A model generated the notes under the pieces. That model did not search any database, was not told the DNA's origin, and worked only from the letters and a program-made list of their open reading frames with translations. Below are positions 1 to 8,966 of a DNA stretch of 32,295 nucleotides, piece by piece. Both the position numbers and the translations under genes were made by a program. The stretch is taken from contig CAMAFR010000031.1 in NCBI GenBank assembly GCA_945833835.1, positions 1 to 32,295 on the forward strand. Reading direction: 5' to 3'. The stretch's first letter is position 1; the number at the start of each line of letters is the position of its first letter. This DNA comes from an uncultured Bacteroides sp. Lineage in GTDB: Bacteria > Bacteroidota > Bacteroidia > Bacteroidales > Bacteroidaceae.

Positions 1-52
1 GAGCATCTGCCTTACAAGCAGAGGGTCGGGGGTTCGAATCCCTCAACGCCCA
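1..52 (+). tRNA. tRNA-Val (anticodon UAC), 5' end cut by window
   Basis: The 3' part of a tRNA is visible: an anticodon stem (TCTGC/GCAGA) closing the 7-nt loop CTTACAA, which puts TAC at the anticodon and so reads the valine codon GUA. A T-arm with the TTCGAAT loop (33-39) and a 3' acceptor strand AACGCCC (45-51) with discriminator A (52) follow. CCA is not encoded, as is common in Bacteroidales. The acceptor 5' strand and most of the D-arm lie before base 1. A terminator follows within 15 nt, so this is the last gene of its transcript. Confidence 0.93.
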
Positions 53-66
53 CTCCTTCTTACAGC

Positions 67-98
67 AGCCTCACCGTTACGACGGTGGGGCTTTTTTT
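67..98 (+). terminator. Intrinsic terminator after tRNA-Val
   Basis: An 11-bp stem (67-77 with 82-92, one G-U pair) is capped by a TACG tetraloop and followed by a run of T to base 98. It is a textbook factor-independent terminator for the tRNA transcript. Confidence 0.93.
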
Positions 99-147
99 AT
101 ACGCTATTTCTCGGGTTGAGCTGGCAGTGAGGGAGGGGTGAAAAGGA

Positions 148-188
148 AAACGGATTCGCATCCGGCTGGGCGGTGTGCGAATCCGTTT
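148..188 (-). terminator. Hairpin terminator of alaS
   Basis: A perfect 13-bp inverted repeat (148-160 and 176-188) with a 15-nt loop sits 27 bases beyond the alaS stop codon. Read on the minus strand, the hairpin runs into a short T-rich tail. With the tRNA terminator at 67-98 it separates two converging transcripts. Confidence 0.75.
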
Positions 189-215
189 GTGGGCGGTGTG
201 TTTGTTTCCGTGGGG

Positions 216-2834
216 TCAACAGCCGGCCAGTTCGATGACCTTGTCAACTGCCGAAAGAATGCCGTCGGGGTTCTTGCCGCCTGCTGTGGCGAAATGGGGC
301 TGTCCGCCACCGCCGCCTTGTATCAGCTTGGCGGCTTCGCGCACCAGTTTGCCGGCGTTCAGTCCGTTCTGCACCAAGTCTTCGCTGACGGCTACGGTCA
401 GCAACGGCTTGCCGTCATATACGCTGCCGATGACTGCCAGCAGGTTGTCGGAGAACTGTCCCTTCAGCTGGAATACAATGTTCTTCACGGCATCGGCCGG
501 CATCGGGAGGACAGCCTTGATGACTTTCACGCCTCCGGCGGTTTCTTTGGCTTCGCGGATGAGGCGGGCCTTGACGGCGGCCTCTTTTTCTTTCATGAAG
601 TCTTCTACCTGTTTCTTGAGTCCGGCATTCTCGTCAATGTATTTCTTGATGGCTGCCTTCAGGTCGGGAGCGTTGTTGAACAGGGCCTTCAGGTCGTTGA
701 ACGTATCCTGGATGGTGTCCAGCATTTCTTCTACCTTGGCTCCTGTCACAGCCTCGATACGGCGCACTCCGGCAGCTACCGAGCTCTCAGAGATAATCTT
801 CACCATCCCAATCTGGCCTGTGGCGGCCACATGGGTACCACCGCAGAACTCAATGGACGAGCCGAACTGGACGACACGTACCTCATCACCGTATTTCTCG
901 CCGAACAGGGCAATGGCACCCAGCTCCCGGGCTTTCTCGATAGGCAGGTTGCGGTATTCGGTCAGCGGCACGTTTTGACGGATCTTGGCGTTGACCAGGT
1001 GTTCCACTTCGCGCAACTGTTCGGGCGTCACTTTCTGGAAGTGAGAGAAGTCGAAGCGCAAGGAGTCGGGGGTGACCAGCGAACCTTTCTGTTCGACATG
1101 GGTGCCCAGTACCTGACGGAGGGCTTCGTCGAGCAGGTGGGTACAAGAGTGGTTGGCGGCGCAGGCGGCCCGTTTGTCGGTATCCACACAGGCCATCATC
1201 GGTGCGTCGAGGTGTTCGGGCAGCTTCTTGGCGATGTGTATCGGGAGGTTGTTCTCTTTCTTGGTGTCAATGATGTCGATGGTCTCGAACTCGTTCACCA
1301 AGACACCGGTGTCACCTACCTGACCACCGCTCTCAGCGTAGAACGGCGTGTGGCTCAGCACAATCTGGAACAAAGTCTGGTTTTTCTGCTTGATCTGACG
1401 GTAGCGCAGAATGCTGGTTTCGTATTCGGTATAGTCGTAGCCCACGAAGCTGGTCTCGCCTTCCTGCAAGGTAATCCAGTCGCCGGTCTCGATGGCGGCG
1501 GCGTTGCGGGCACGCTGTTTCTGCTTCTGCATTTCGGCCTTGAACTCTGCTTCGTTGACGGTCATGTTGTTCTCGCGCAGAATCAGTTCGGTCAGGTCGA
1601 GTGGGAAGCCGAAGGTGTCGTAGAGTGTAAAGGCGTCCACGCCGCTGATTTCTGTCTTGCCGGCTGCCTTGGTCTCGTTCATGGTCTTTTCGAGCAGACG
1701 GATACCTGTCTCAAGGGTGCGCAGGAACGATTCTTCTTCTTCCTTGATGACCTTCTCAATCAAGGTCTGCTGGGCTTTCAGCTCAGGATAGGCTCCGCCC
1801 ATGTTCTCTACCAGTACGGGGACCAGACGGTACATGAAAGCCTGTTTCTGGCCCAGGAACGTATAGGCATAGCGCACGGCACGGCGCAGGATACGGCGGA
1901 TGACATAGCCAGCCTTGGCATTGGAGGGCAACTGTCCGTCGGTGATGGAGAAGGAGATGGTGCGGATATGGTCGGCCACCACACGCATGGCCACATCGGT
2001 CTTGGGGGAATCGCCGTACTGCTTGCCGGAGAGGTCGCCGATGAATCGGATGATGGGCTGGAACACGTCGGTGTCGTAGTTGGATGTCTTGCCTTGCAGG
2101 GTGCGTACCAGACGTTCGAAGCCCATACCGGTATCGATGACCTTGGCGGGCAGCGGTTCGAGCGATCCGTCGGCCTTGCGGTTGTATTGCATGAACACGA
2201 GGTTCCAGATTTCGATGACTTGCGGATGGTCCTTGTTCACCAGTTCACGTCCCGGGACTGCGGCTTTTTCTGCCTCTGGGCGTGAGTCGATATGGATTTC
2301 CGAGCAAGGTCCGCAGGGGCCTGTGTCACCCATTTCCCAGAAATTGTCGTGCTTGTTGCCATTGATGATATGGTCTGCAGGGAAGAATTGTGCCCAATAG
2401 CCGGCAGCTTCGTCGTCGCGGGCAATGCCTTCTTCGGGGCTTCCTTCGAATACAGTCACGTAAAGGTCCTTGGGGTCAATCTTCAGCACGTCTACCAGGT
2501 ACTCGTAGGCCCAGCCGATGACTTCTTTCTTGAAATAGTCGCCAAAAGACCAGTTGCCCAGCATCTCGAACATGGTGTGATGGTAGGTGTCCTGTCCTAC
2601 TTCTTCGAGGTCGTTGTGCTTGCCGCTGACGCGGAGACACTTCTGAGAGTCGGTCACACGTTTGTATTTGGCGGGATGATTGCCCAAGATGATGTCCTTG
2701 AACTGGTTCATGCCCGCATTGGTAAACATCAGCGTCGGGTCGTCCTTGATGACCATCGGTGCAGAAGGCACGATCTGATGCCCCTTTGACTCAAAGAATT
2801 TCACGAATGAGTCACGGATTTCATTTGCTGTCAT
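216..2834 (-). CDS. alaS: Alanyl-tRNA synthetase
   Basis: This cytoplasmic class II synthetase charges tRNA-Ala using ATP and alanine. The 872-residue length is normal for bacterial AlaRS. The aminoacylation core shows motif 1 (about 31-44, [11 protein letters not shown]), motif 2 (about 89-104, [13 protein letters not shown]) and motif 3 (234-242, DTGMGFERL). The editing domain that removes mischarged Ser or Gly carries the zinc ligands HSCTH (562-566) and CGGTH (664-668). The C-terminal region is the usual oligomerisation/C-Ala part with a glycine-rich segment near the end. The gene appears monocistronic, diverging from the M23 peptidase gene. A TATCTTTG box on the minus strand at 2929-2936 is its likely promoter element. 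Nothing is broken or missing. Confidence 0.98.
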   Translation of the reverse strand: MTANEIRDSFVKFFESKGHQIVPSAPMVIKDDPTLMFTNAGMNQFKDIILGNHPAKYKRVTDSQKCLRVSGKHNDLEEVGQDTYHHTMFEMLGNWSFGDYFKKEVIGWAYEYLVDVLKIDPKDLYVTVFEGSPEEGIARDDEAAGYWAQFFPADHIINGNKHDNFWEMGDTGPCGPCSEIHIDSRPEAEKAAVPGRELVNKDHPQVIEIWNLVFMQYNRKADGSLEPLPAKVIDTGMGFERLVRTLQGKTSNYDTDVFQPIIRFIGDLSGKQYGDSPKTDVAMRVVADHIRTISFSITDGQLPSNAKAGYVIRRILRRAVRYAYTFLGQKQAFMYRLVPVLVENMGGAYPELKAQQTLIEKVIKEEEESFLRTLETGIRLLEKTMNETKAAGKTEISGVDAFTLYDTFGFPLDLTELILRENNMTVNEAEFKAEMQKQKQRARNAAAIETGDWITLQEGETSFVGYDYTEYETSILRYRQIKQKNQTLFQIVLSHTPFYAESGGQVGDTGVLVNEFETIDIIDTKKENNLPIHIAKKLPEHLDAPMMACVDTDKRAACAANHSCTHLLDEALRQVLGTHVEQKGSLVTPDSLRFDFSHFQKVTPEQLREVEHLVNAKIRQNVPLTEYRNLPIEKARELGAIALFGEKYGDEVRVVQFGSSIEFCGGTHVAATGQIGMVKIISESSVAAGVRRIEAVTGAKVEEMLDTIQDTFNDLKALFNNAPDLKAAIKKYIDENAGLKKQVEDFMKEKEAAVKARLIREAKETAGGVKVIKAVLPMPADAVKNIVFQLKGQFSDNLLAVIGSVYDGKPLLTVAVSEDLVQNGLNAGKLVREAAKLIQGGGGGQPHFATAGGKNPDGILSAVDKVIELAGC

Positions 2835-2924
2835 TTATATATAAGTATTAAGTTTTTAAATTTCCACTATTCGGCCATGGCCGTCCGGTCGTCTTAAATA
2901 AAACTAAGAATTACCCGAATTTGG

Positions 2925-2955
2925 TTTGCAAAGATAATTCGTTTTATTATTTTTG
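2925..2955 (+). promoter_or_regulatory. Bacteroidales-type promoter for the M23 peptidase gene
   Basis: TTTG (2925-2928), a 19-nt spacer, then TATTTTTG (2948-2955) match the Bacteroides housekeeping promoter consensus TTTG...TAnnTTTG. Transcription would start near 2961, leaving a leader of roughly 57 nt before the ATG at 3018. Confidence 0.75.
2929..2936 (-). promoter_or_regulatory. -7 box for alaS, interleaved with the divergent promoter
   Basis: On the minus strand this reads TATCTTTG, matching the TAnnTTTG -7 element. No well-spaced TTTG -33 element is seen. It lies inside the spacer of the plus-strand promoter at 2925-2955, so the two promoters overlap and could compete for polymerase. 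Confidence 0.5.
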
Positions 2956-3017
2956 CCCGTATGTTTGGCGCAAAAACTTGATGTTTCGTGCCCTAAAACT
3001 TCAAAATCCGAACCAGC

Positions 3018-3986
3018 ATGCGTAAAGTGTACTATCTATATAACCCCAAGACCAGAACATACGACCGGATATATCCCACTATCCGCCAGCGGGTGTTGAG
3101 CTATCTGCGGCGTCTGTTCGTGGGAATGGGCCTGGGGGCCGGCTGTTTCCTCCTGCTGCTTTTTGTCTTCGGGTCTCCTTCCGAGAAAGACCTCCGTATG
3201 GAGAACTCCCGCTTGTTGGCGCAATACCACATTTTGTCTTCCCGGCTGGACGAGGCCCTGGCGGTGATGCAGCAGCTCCAGCAGCGCGATGACAATCTGT
3301 ATCGCGTCATCATGCAGGCCGACCCTGTGGCCGAGGGGTTACGCAAGCCCAGCTATGTCAAGACCAACCGTTACGAGGAACTGATGGACATGGCCAATGC
3401 GAAACTGGTGGTGAACACGACCCAACAACTGGATTTGCTGGAACGGCAGCTGTACATGCAGTCGAAATCCTTTGACGATGTGGTGGATTTGTGCAAGCGG
3501 CACGACGAGATGCTGGGCTGTATCCCTGCCATACAGCCTGTGGCCAACAAAAATCTGCGCCAGACGGCATCGGGCTACGGCACCCGCATTGACCCTATCT
3601 ACAAGACGGTGAAGTTCCACTCCGGGATGGATTTCTCGGCCTTTACCGGGACACCGGTCTACGCTACGGGCAATGGGGTGGTGCGCAAGGCGGCATGGGA
3701 AGGGCTGTATGGCAACTGTATCATCATTGACCACGGTTTCGGCTATGTCACCAAGTATGCCCACCTCAGCAAAATGGAGGTGCGTGCAGGGCAGAAGGTG
3801 GTGCGGGGCCAGACCATCGGGCGGGTAGGGTCAACGGGCAAGAGCACCGGACCGCACCTGCACTATGAGGTACATGTGAAAGGTAAAGTGGTCAACCCCA
3901 TCAACTACTATTTTATGGACCTGAACGCCGAGGATTATGACAAGATGATACAGCTGGCGGCCAACCACGGCAAGGTGTATGATTGA
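3018..3986 (+). CDS. M23-family metallopeptidase (LytM-type), membrane anchored
   Basis: Predicted envelope zinc endopeptidase acting on peptidoglycan cross-links. The 322-residue protein has a short basic cytoplasmic N-terminus, one transmembrane segment (about 34-52), a helical probably coiled-coil region (about 55-155) and a C-terminal M23 domain. The zinc and catalytic residues are visible: HxxxD at 201-205, YAH near 249 and HLH at 280-282. All catalytic residues are present, so it is likely an active enzyme rather than a degenerate EnvC-like activator. The MerR-type regulator gene starts 30 nt downstream on the same strand, so the two are probably co-transcribed. The exact bond cleaved cannot be told from sequence. 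Confidence 0.93.
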   Translation: MRKVYYLYNPKTRTYDRIYPTIRQRVLSYLRRLFVGMGLGAGCFLLLLFVFGSPSEKDLRMENSRLLAQYHILSSRLDEALAVMQQLQQRDDNLYRVIMQADPVAEGLRKPSYVKTNRYEELMDMANAKLVVNTTQQLDLLERQLYMQSKSFDDVVDLCKRHDEMLGCIPAIQPVANKNLRQTASGYGTRIDPIYKTVKFHSGMDFSAFTGTPVYATGNGVVRKAAWEGLYGNCIIIDHGFGYVTKYAHLSKMEVRAGQKVVRGQTIGRVGSTGKSTGPHLHYEVHVKGKVVNPINYYFMDLNAEDYDKMIQLAANHGKVYD

Positions 3987-4016
3987 ACTGGTGAACGGAG
4001 AAAACCGACAGATATT

Positions 4017-4364
4017 ATGGCATTGAAGACCGATAAAGAACTGAAATTGTATTATTCCATCAGTGAGGTGGCACGGATGTTTGATGTGAACGAGTCGCTC
4101 TTGCGCTATTGGGAGAAAGAGTTCCCGATGATTTCCCCCAAGAAAGCGGGGGGCAATATCCGCCAGTACCGCAAGGAGGACATCGAGAACATCCGTCTCG
4201 TCTATCATCTGGTCAAGGAAAAAGGGCTGACTTTGGCCGGAGCCCGGCAACGGCTGAAACAGAACCGTGACACCACGGTGAAGACCGCCGAAATCATTGA
4301 CCGCCTGAAACGGGTGCGGGCCGAGCTGGCCGCCATGCGTAAGGAACTGGAGTATATCACGTGA
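4017..4364 (+). CDS. MerR-family transcriptional regulator
   Basis: A small 115-residue DNA-binding protein. Residues about 10-80 form the MerR winged helix-turn-helix, recognisable from YYSISEVARMFDVNESLLRYWEKEF followed in the second half by the wing and the VYHLVKEKGLTLAGARQRL segment. The remainder is a short helix suited to dimerisation. There is no ligand-binding C-terminal domain and no cysteine cluster, so a metal or redox role is not supported. It lies 30 nt after the M23 peptidase gene, as in related genomes where a short MerR-like protein accompanies that peptidase. Its target is unknown; autoregulation or envelope-related control is only a guess. Confidence 0.9.
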   Translation: MALKTDKELKLYYSISEVARMFDVNESLLRYWEKEFPMISPKKAGGNIRQYRKEDIENIRLVYHLVKEKGLTLAGARQRLKQNRDTTVKTAEIIDRLKRVRAELAAMRKELEYIT

Positions 4365-4367
4365 GCC

Positions 4368-4388
4368 GTGGCTTCTGCCGCTTTTTTT
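4368..4388 (+). terminator. Weak intrinsic terminator after the MerR gene
   Basis: A 5-bp stem (GTGGC/GCCGC, one G-U pair) with a TTCT loop is followed by seven T (4382-4388). The stem is short, but the position right after the stop codon and the U-tract support it. Confidence 0.5.
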
Positions 4389-4398
4389 CGTTCGTTTG

Positions 4399-4430
4399 TT
4401 TGCGGATTTTCGTCGAAAATGTTTCCTTTG
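4399..4430 (+). promoter_or_regulatory. Promoter of the TonB-dependent receptor gene at 4465
   Basis: TTTG (4399-4402), a 20-nt spacer and TTCCTTTG (4423-4430) give a near-consensus promoter, one mismatch in the -7 box. Transcription would begin near 4437, about 28 nt before the ATG at 4465. That leaves no room for a riboswitch, unlike the second receptor at 23266. Confidence 0.65.
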
Positions 4431-4464
4431 CACCGCAATTTTGCAAAATGATAAAACAACAATT

Positions 4465-6513
4465 ATGAACGAAAACATCCAGAAAAGCTATTCTGCAGTG
4501 CGTTTCCGCCACTTTGCACGTAGCCCGTATGCAGTTTTCCGCAGTTTGAAGATCGAGGTGAACATCGGCGTGCTGAGCGTAGCGATGCTGACGTTTGCCA
4601 ATGTGGAGGAAGTGTCCGCCCAGACCGACAGGCAGCAGGAGCAGCAGTATGAGCTCGAAGAAGTGGAGGTGACCGGAAGCCGAGTGCCCCTGACGGTGGC
4701 ACAAGCGGCACGAATGGTAACTGTGCTGGACCGTGAGGCGATTGCCGCGGCACTGGTGCAAAGTGTCAACGATTTGCTGAAGTACGCCGTAGGCGTAGAT
4801 GTCCGCCAGCGGGGCGACATGGGCGTACAGACCGACATCAGCATCCGCGGAGGGACGCAGGAACAAATCACTATCCTCTTGAACGGCATTAACATCTGCG
4901 ACCCCCAGACCGGTCATAACACAGCCGATTTTCCTGTCGATTTAAACGAGATTGAACGTATTGAAGTGTTGGAAGGACCTGCAGGGCGGGTCTATGGCAC
5001 ATCATCACTCCTTGGCGCCATCAACATTGTGACCCGGGCGGCCGACCGTACCGGCGGCGAGGTACATGCCGAAGGCGGTTCCTATGGCTTCTTCAACGGG
5101 GGCGGACGGTTGACCTGTGCCACGGGGAGATTCAGCAACCAGGTGTCGGGCAGCTATACCCGCAGCGACGGATTCAGCCGCAACAAGGCCGGACGACTCA
5201 ACACAGACTTCACCAATGGCAAGGCTTTCTATCAGGGCCGCTACACCGGCAGTCAGGTAGACCTCAACTGGCATGCCGGCCTCTCCATGAAAGATTTCGG
5301 ATCGAACACATTCTACGGTACCAGTTCGGACGACCAATTTGAGCATACCCGCAAGTTCTACACGGCGGTGCAGGCTGAGAACAAGGGTTCGGACTGGCAT
5401 TTTAAACCGTCTGTCTACTGGAACCGCAGCGAAGACCGCTTTGAGTATTTCAAGGGGACCGAAGCAAAAGTGCCTTTCAACTATGGCCGTACCGATGTGT
5501 TTGGCGTCAATTTGAACAATTATGTCCAGACCTGTTTGGGAAAGACAGCTTTTGGTGCCGAGTTCCGCAACGAGGGCATTGTCAGCACCAAGTTGGGCGA
5601 GCCGCTCAACCAGCCGAAGCCCATCCGCGGTACGGAACGCTCCTATACCGTAGGACTGAACCGTACGAATATGAGCTTTCATCTGGAGCATACGGTGGTA
5701 TTGCCCCGCTTTACTGTGTCGGCGGGCGTGATTGCCGTTAAAAACACATGGGATGAGGCGGGATTCCATTTCTATCCCGGTATTGATGCCAGCTATCAGC
5801 TGGCGCGCGACTGGAAGCTGTATGCTTCCTACAACACCTCGTTGCGTATGCCCACTTTCACCGACCTGTATTATACGGTGGGAGGTTACAAGGCCGATAA
5901 GTACCTGAAACCTGAAGAGATGCAGGCCTTGGAGGCTGGACTGAAATACCTCAACCCCGGTGTACGGGCCACACTGAGTTTGTACTGGCACCACGGCACA
6001 AACATGATTGACTGGATTAAGGACCTGTCGGAAGGTGCGGATGCTCCGTGGCAGTCGGTCAACCATACCAAGGTGAACACGCTGGGAGCCGAGGCGGCTG
6101 TGACATTGGATATGGCTACCCTCACCGGCAAGCGTCAGGTATTGGTAAGGACGTTGAACGTGGCGTACAGTTATATAAATAAGGATAAGGAGGCCGAGGC
6201 CGGCATTCAGTCGCTCTATGCACTGGACTATTTGCGGCACAAGGTGGTGGCACAGGCCAATCTGCATCTGTATGGCAAGTTGAACATGAACCTGTCCTAT
6301 CGTTGGCAAGAACGCAGGGGCAATTATGAGAAAGAGGGTGTAATGGTGTCCTACCAGCCTTATTCGTTACTCGATGCCCGTCTGTCATGGGATGACACCT
6401 GTTTCACGGTATATGCCGAAGCGAACAACCTGCTCAATAAAACCTATTACGATTATGGCAACATTCCCCAACCCGGTATTTGGGTGAGGGCCGGTGCTTC
6501 CTTCCGTTTTTGA
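4465..6513 (+). CDS. TonB-dependent outer-membrane receptor, BtuB-like
   Basis: A 22-stranded outer-membrane transporter predicted to import a scarce ligand using TonB energy. The start is placed at the ATG at 4465, 28 nt after the predicted transcription start, giving 682 residues; the frame stays open further upstream but that part would overlap the promoter. The N-terminus is unusual: about 30 polar residues precede a hydrophobic signal core (about 33-46), followed by a TonB-box-like EEVEVTGSR (65-73), the plug domain (about 75-195, with DISIRGG and GPAGRVYG) and the barrel ending in aromatic F. This extended leader and the general size resemble cobamide receptors of Bacteroides, but the substrate is inferred only. 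No surface lipoprotein partner (SusD or BtuG type) is adjacent and no riboswitch precedes it. Confidence 0.88.
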   Translation: MNENIQKSYSAVRFRHFARSPYAVFRSLKIEVNIGVLSVAMLTFANVEEVSAQTDRQQEQQYELEEVEVTGSRVPLTVAQAARMVTVLDREAIAAALVQSVNDLLKYAVGVDVRQRGDMGVQTDISIRGGTQEQITILLNGINICDPQTGHNTADFPVDLNEIERIEVLEGPAGRVYGTSSLLGAINIVTRAADRTGGEVHAEGGSYGFFNGGGRLTCATGRFSNQVSGSYTRSDGFSRNKAGRLNTDFTNGKAFYQGRYTGSQVDLNWHAGLSMKDFGSNTFYGTSSDDQFEHTRKFYTAVQAENKGSDWHFKPSVYWNRSEDRFEYFKGTEAKVPFNYGRTDVFGVNLNNYVQTCLGKTAFGAEFRNEGIVSTKLGEPLNQPKPIRGTERSYTVGLNRTNMSFHLEHTVVLPRFTVSAGVIAVKNTWDEAGFHFYPGIDASYQLARDWKLYASYNTSLRMPTFTDLYYTVGGYKADKYLKPEEMQALEAGLKYLNPGVRATLSLYWHHGTNMIDWIKDLSEGADAPWQSVNHTKVNTLGAEAAVTLDMATLTGKRQVLVRTLNVAYSYINKDKEAEAGIQSLYALDYLRHKVVAQANLHLYGKLNMNLSYRWQERRGNYEKEGVMVSYQPYSLLDARLSWDDTCFTVYAEANNLLNKTYYDYGNIPQPGIWVRAGASFRF

Positions 6514-6521
6514 TATAATAA

Positions 6522-6569
6522 AAACAGGTGATCAGTTCCGTTCGCGTATCGGGTGCTGATCACCTGTTT
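6522..6569. terminator. Bidirectional terminator between the TonB receptor and relA/spoT
   Basis: A perfect 14-bp inverted repeat (6522-6535 and 6556-6569) is flanked by T-rich tracts on both strands. It lies between two converging genes, 8 nt after the receptor stop and 10 nt from the relA/spoT stop. Confidence 0.85.
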
Positions 6570-6579
6570 CTTTATAGTG

Positions 6580-8859
6580 TTAGTCGGCTATGGGGTCATC
6601 GAACCCTTCGATGCGTGTCACTTTCTTCAGCTTTTCCAACCGCTTCAGGTTGTTGCAGATGGTGTTCACATCGTCCACGTCGTGCACATAGAGCTGGATG
6701 CGGCACTCGAAGATACCATCGTTCGACTCGATGTAGAGCTTGTGGATGTTCACATTGAGCTGGCGTGAAATGATTTCGGTCACGGCATTCAGTACACCGA
6801 TGCCGTCAATGCCTCTCAGATATACGTTGACGGGGAAGTTCAGGGCCTTGCCTGTCTCCCATTGTACTGCCAACAATCGGTTGCCATAGCCGCTTTTCAG
6901 TTGGGCCGCAATGGGGCACTGCCGCTTGTGGATGACAATGCGGTTATTATCGTCAATGTATCCCAACACATCATCGCCCGGGATAGGCTTGCAGCAGTCT
7001 GCAATGATGTAGTTCTTCTGGAGGACATCGGGAGTCAGTTTCAGCACCTTTTTCTTGTCGATGTCCAGTTTCGAGGAGGCACTATCTCCTTTGTCGTCCG
7101 TTTGCTTGGATTTCGAGTTGTTGCCAAAAGCAAACGAGATGTATTTCTTCCAGTTGTTGGGAGTGGGTTTTTCTTTCAGTTCGTTCAAATCATCCTCACC
7201 TAACTCAAATACCCGCTGCCCGATGGCCACCGCCAGTTCGTCACTGTCCTTCAGGTCGTGCAGTTTGCAGAGTTTCTGAAGATTCTCTTCGGTAGGTTCC
7301 AGGTTGTTCTGTTGGAAGAAGGCAGAGATAAGGTCTTCGCCCTGCTGTTGCTGCTCTTTCTTCTCTCGTTTCAGGATGGCCATAATCTTGGCCTTGGCCT
7401 TGGCTGTGGTGGCAAAGTTTATCCATGAGGGCTGTACCCGTTGCGATTTCGAGGTCAGGATTTCCACCTGGTCACCGCTTTGCAGCTTGTGGCTCAAGGG
7501 CACCAGCTTGTGGTTGACCTTAGCGCCTATACAATGGCTGCCGAGGAATGTATGGATGGAGAAGGCGAAGTCAAGTGCCGTACAATTCTGCGGCATGGTC
7601 TTGATTTCTCCCTTCGGGGTAAAGACAAATATTTCAGAAGCAAAGAGATTCAGTTTGATGGTGTCTAAGAAATCCAGTGCATCTGGTTGCGGGTCGTCCA
7701 GAATTTCCTTGATGGTCTTGAGCCACTTGGTCAGTTCGCCGTCGTCTTCGCTGCCTCCGCCGGCTTTGTATTTCCAGTGGGCGGCAAAGCCTTGTTCGGC
7801 TACGTCGTTCATGCGTTCGCTACGTATCTGGACTTCTATCCATTGGCCTTTGTTGCTCATCAGGGTGACGTGTAGTGCCTGGTAGCCGTTGGCTTTGGGA
7901 TGGCTTACCCAGTCGCGCAGGCGGTCGGGATGTGGCTTGTAGATTTTGGAAATGGCGACGTAGATATTGAAGCAGTCGTTCAGCTCTTCCTCTTCATTCT
8001 TGGGGGTGAAGATAATGCGTACGGCCAGGATGTCGTAGATTTCCTCGAACGTGATGTGCTTGGTCTGCATCTTGTTCCAGATGGAGTAGGGCGACTTGAC
8101 ACGGGCCAGTATCTTATAGGGTATCCCCATTTTGTTCAGCTGTGCGCGGATGGGAGCTGTGAAGGCTTCGAACAAGCTGTCACGCTCAGCCTGTGTGTCT
8201 TGCAGCTTCTCTTGGATTTGCCGGTAGGTTTCGGGATGCTCGTACTTGAAGCTAAGGTCTTCCAGCTCGGTTTTGATGCGGTTCAGCCCCAGACGGTTGG
8301 CGAGCGGAGCATAGATGTACAGGGTCTCTCCTGCAATTTTATACTGCTTGCTGGGCAACATGGACCCCAGTGTGCGCATGTTGTGCAGGCGGTCGGAAAT
8401 CTTGATGAGGATGACGCGGATGTCATCGTTCATGGTGAGCAGCAGTTTCTTGAAGTTTTCGGCTTGTGCCGATGCGCGGTCGCCGAAAATGCCTCCCGAT
8501 ATTTTGGTCAGGCCGTCTACAATCTGGGCGATTTTGGGACCGAACAGGTTCTCGATGTCCTCTACCGTATAGTCCGTGTCCTCAACCACATCGTGCAACA
8601 GGGCCGAGCAGATGGAGGTGGAACCCAGTCCTATTTCGACGCAGGCAATGCGTGCCACAGCAATGGGGTGCAATATATAAGGTTCGCCCGAGCGTCGGCG
8701 TACCCCTTTATGGGCTTGTCGGGCAAAATTGAAAGCCTTGGTTATGAGCTCGACCTTTTTGCGGTGCCTGCTTGACAAGTACCGTTCGAGCAACTCTTGA
8801 AAAGCGTCATTGATGAGCTTCTCGTCTTTTTGTTCCTGCGTAAGTTTCTCGTCCGCCAT
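6580..8859 (-). CDS. Bifunctional (p)ppGpp synthetase/hydrolase, RelA/SpoT family
   Basis: Makes and degrades the alarmone (p)ppGpp, controlling growth during starvation. I place the start at the ATG at 8859 (759 residues); an in-frame TTG five codons earlier is less likely. The order is an HD hydrolase domain with intact H64 and HDxxED (89-94), a synthetase domain (about 245-365, with SPYSIWNKM, SHPKANGYQALH and the EVQIRSERM...AEQGFAAHWKYK block), TGS (about 410-470), a CCKP-containing conserved segment (about 620-650) and a C-terminal ACT domain (about 685-750). Both catalytic halves look intact. It is the last gene of the minus-strand run that starts at parA, but a TATATTTG box at 8888-8895 suggests its own promoter. 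Whether it behaves more like RelA or SpoT cannot be decided, so no symbol is assigned. Confidence 0.97.
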   Translation of the reverse strand: MADEKLTQEQKDEKLINDAFQELLERYLSSRHRKKVELITKAFNFARQAHKGVRRRSGEPYILHPIAVARIACVEIGLGSTSICSALLHDVVEDTDYTVEDIENLFGPKIAQIVDGLTKISGGIFGDRASAQAENFKKLLLTMNDDIRVILIKISDRLHNMRTLGSMLPSKQYKIAGETLYIYAPLANRLGLNRIKTELEDLSFKYEHPETYRQIQEKLQDTQAERDSLFEAFTAPIRAQLNKMGIPYKILARVKSPYSIWNKMQTKHITFEEIYDILAVRIIFTPKNEEEELNDCFNIYVAISKIYKPHPDRLRDWVSHPKANGYQALHVTLMSNKGQWIEVQIRSERMNDVAEQGFAAHWKYKAGGGSEDDGELTKWLKTIKEILDDPQPDALDFLDTIKLNLFASEIFVFTPKGEIKTMPQNCTALDFAFSIHTFLGSHCIGAKVNHKLVPLSHKLQSGDQVEILTSKSQRVQPSWINFATTAKAKAKIMAILKREKKEQQQQGEDLISAFFQQNNLEPTEENLQKLCKLHDLKDSDELAVAIGQRVFELGEDDLNELKEKPTPNNWKKYISFAFGNNSKSKQTDDKGDSASSKLDIDKKKVLKLTPDVLQKNYIIADCCKPIPGDDVLGYIDDNNRIVIHKRQCPIAAQLKSGYGNRLLAVQWETGKALNFPVNVYLRGIDGIGVLNAVTEIISRQLNVNIHKLYIESNDGIFECRIQLYVHDVDDVNTICNNLKRLEKLKKVTRIEGFDDPIAD

Positions 8860-8887
8860 ATACAAATCTCCCAAATACTAAGTTTTG

Positions 8888-8895
8888 CAAATATA
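8888..8895 (-). promoter_or_regulatory. -7 box for relA/spoT
   Basis: On the minus strand this reads TATATTTG, matching TAnnTTTG, 29 nt before the chosen ATG. No clean TTTG is found at the right distance. The surrounding 8881-8966 gap is strongly A+T-rich, as expected for a promoter. Confidence 0.5.
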
Positions 8896-8966
8896 TATTT
8901 TTTTATTTGTATACGTTTTGTTTTCTTCGTTTTTTAGTTAATGGATTTTGGATTTTTTAGTTTTGT

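Noticed and set aside
138..2285. A 715-codon open frame on the plus strand opposite alaS
   Set aside because: It is antisense to the fully recognisable alanyl-tRNA synthetase; its translation has no family signature and reflects codon bias of the real gene.
4396..4464. In-frame upstream extension of the TonB receptor at 4465
   Set aside because: It overlaps the predicted promoter and transcription start, so it is unlikely to be translated.
5005..6309. Long minus-strand frame opposite the TonB receptor
   Set aside because: Shadow of the receptor gene, no recognisable domain or start context.
7900..8775. Long plus-strand frame opposite relA/spoT
   Set aside because: Antisense shadow of an intact, conserved gene.
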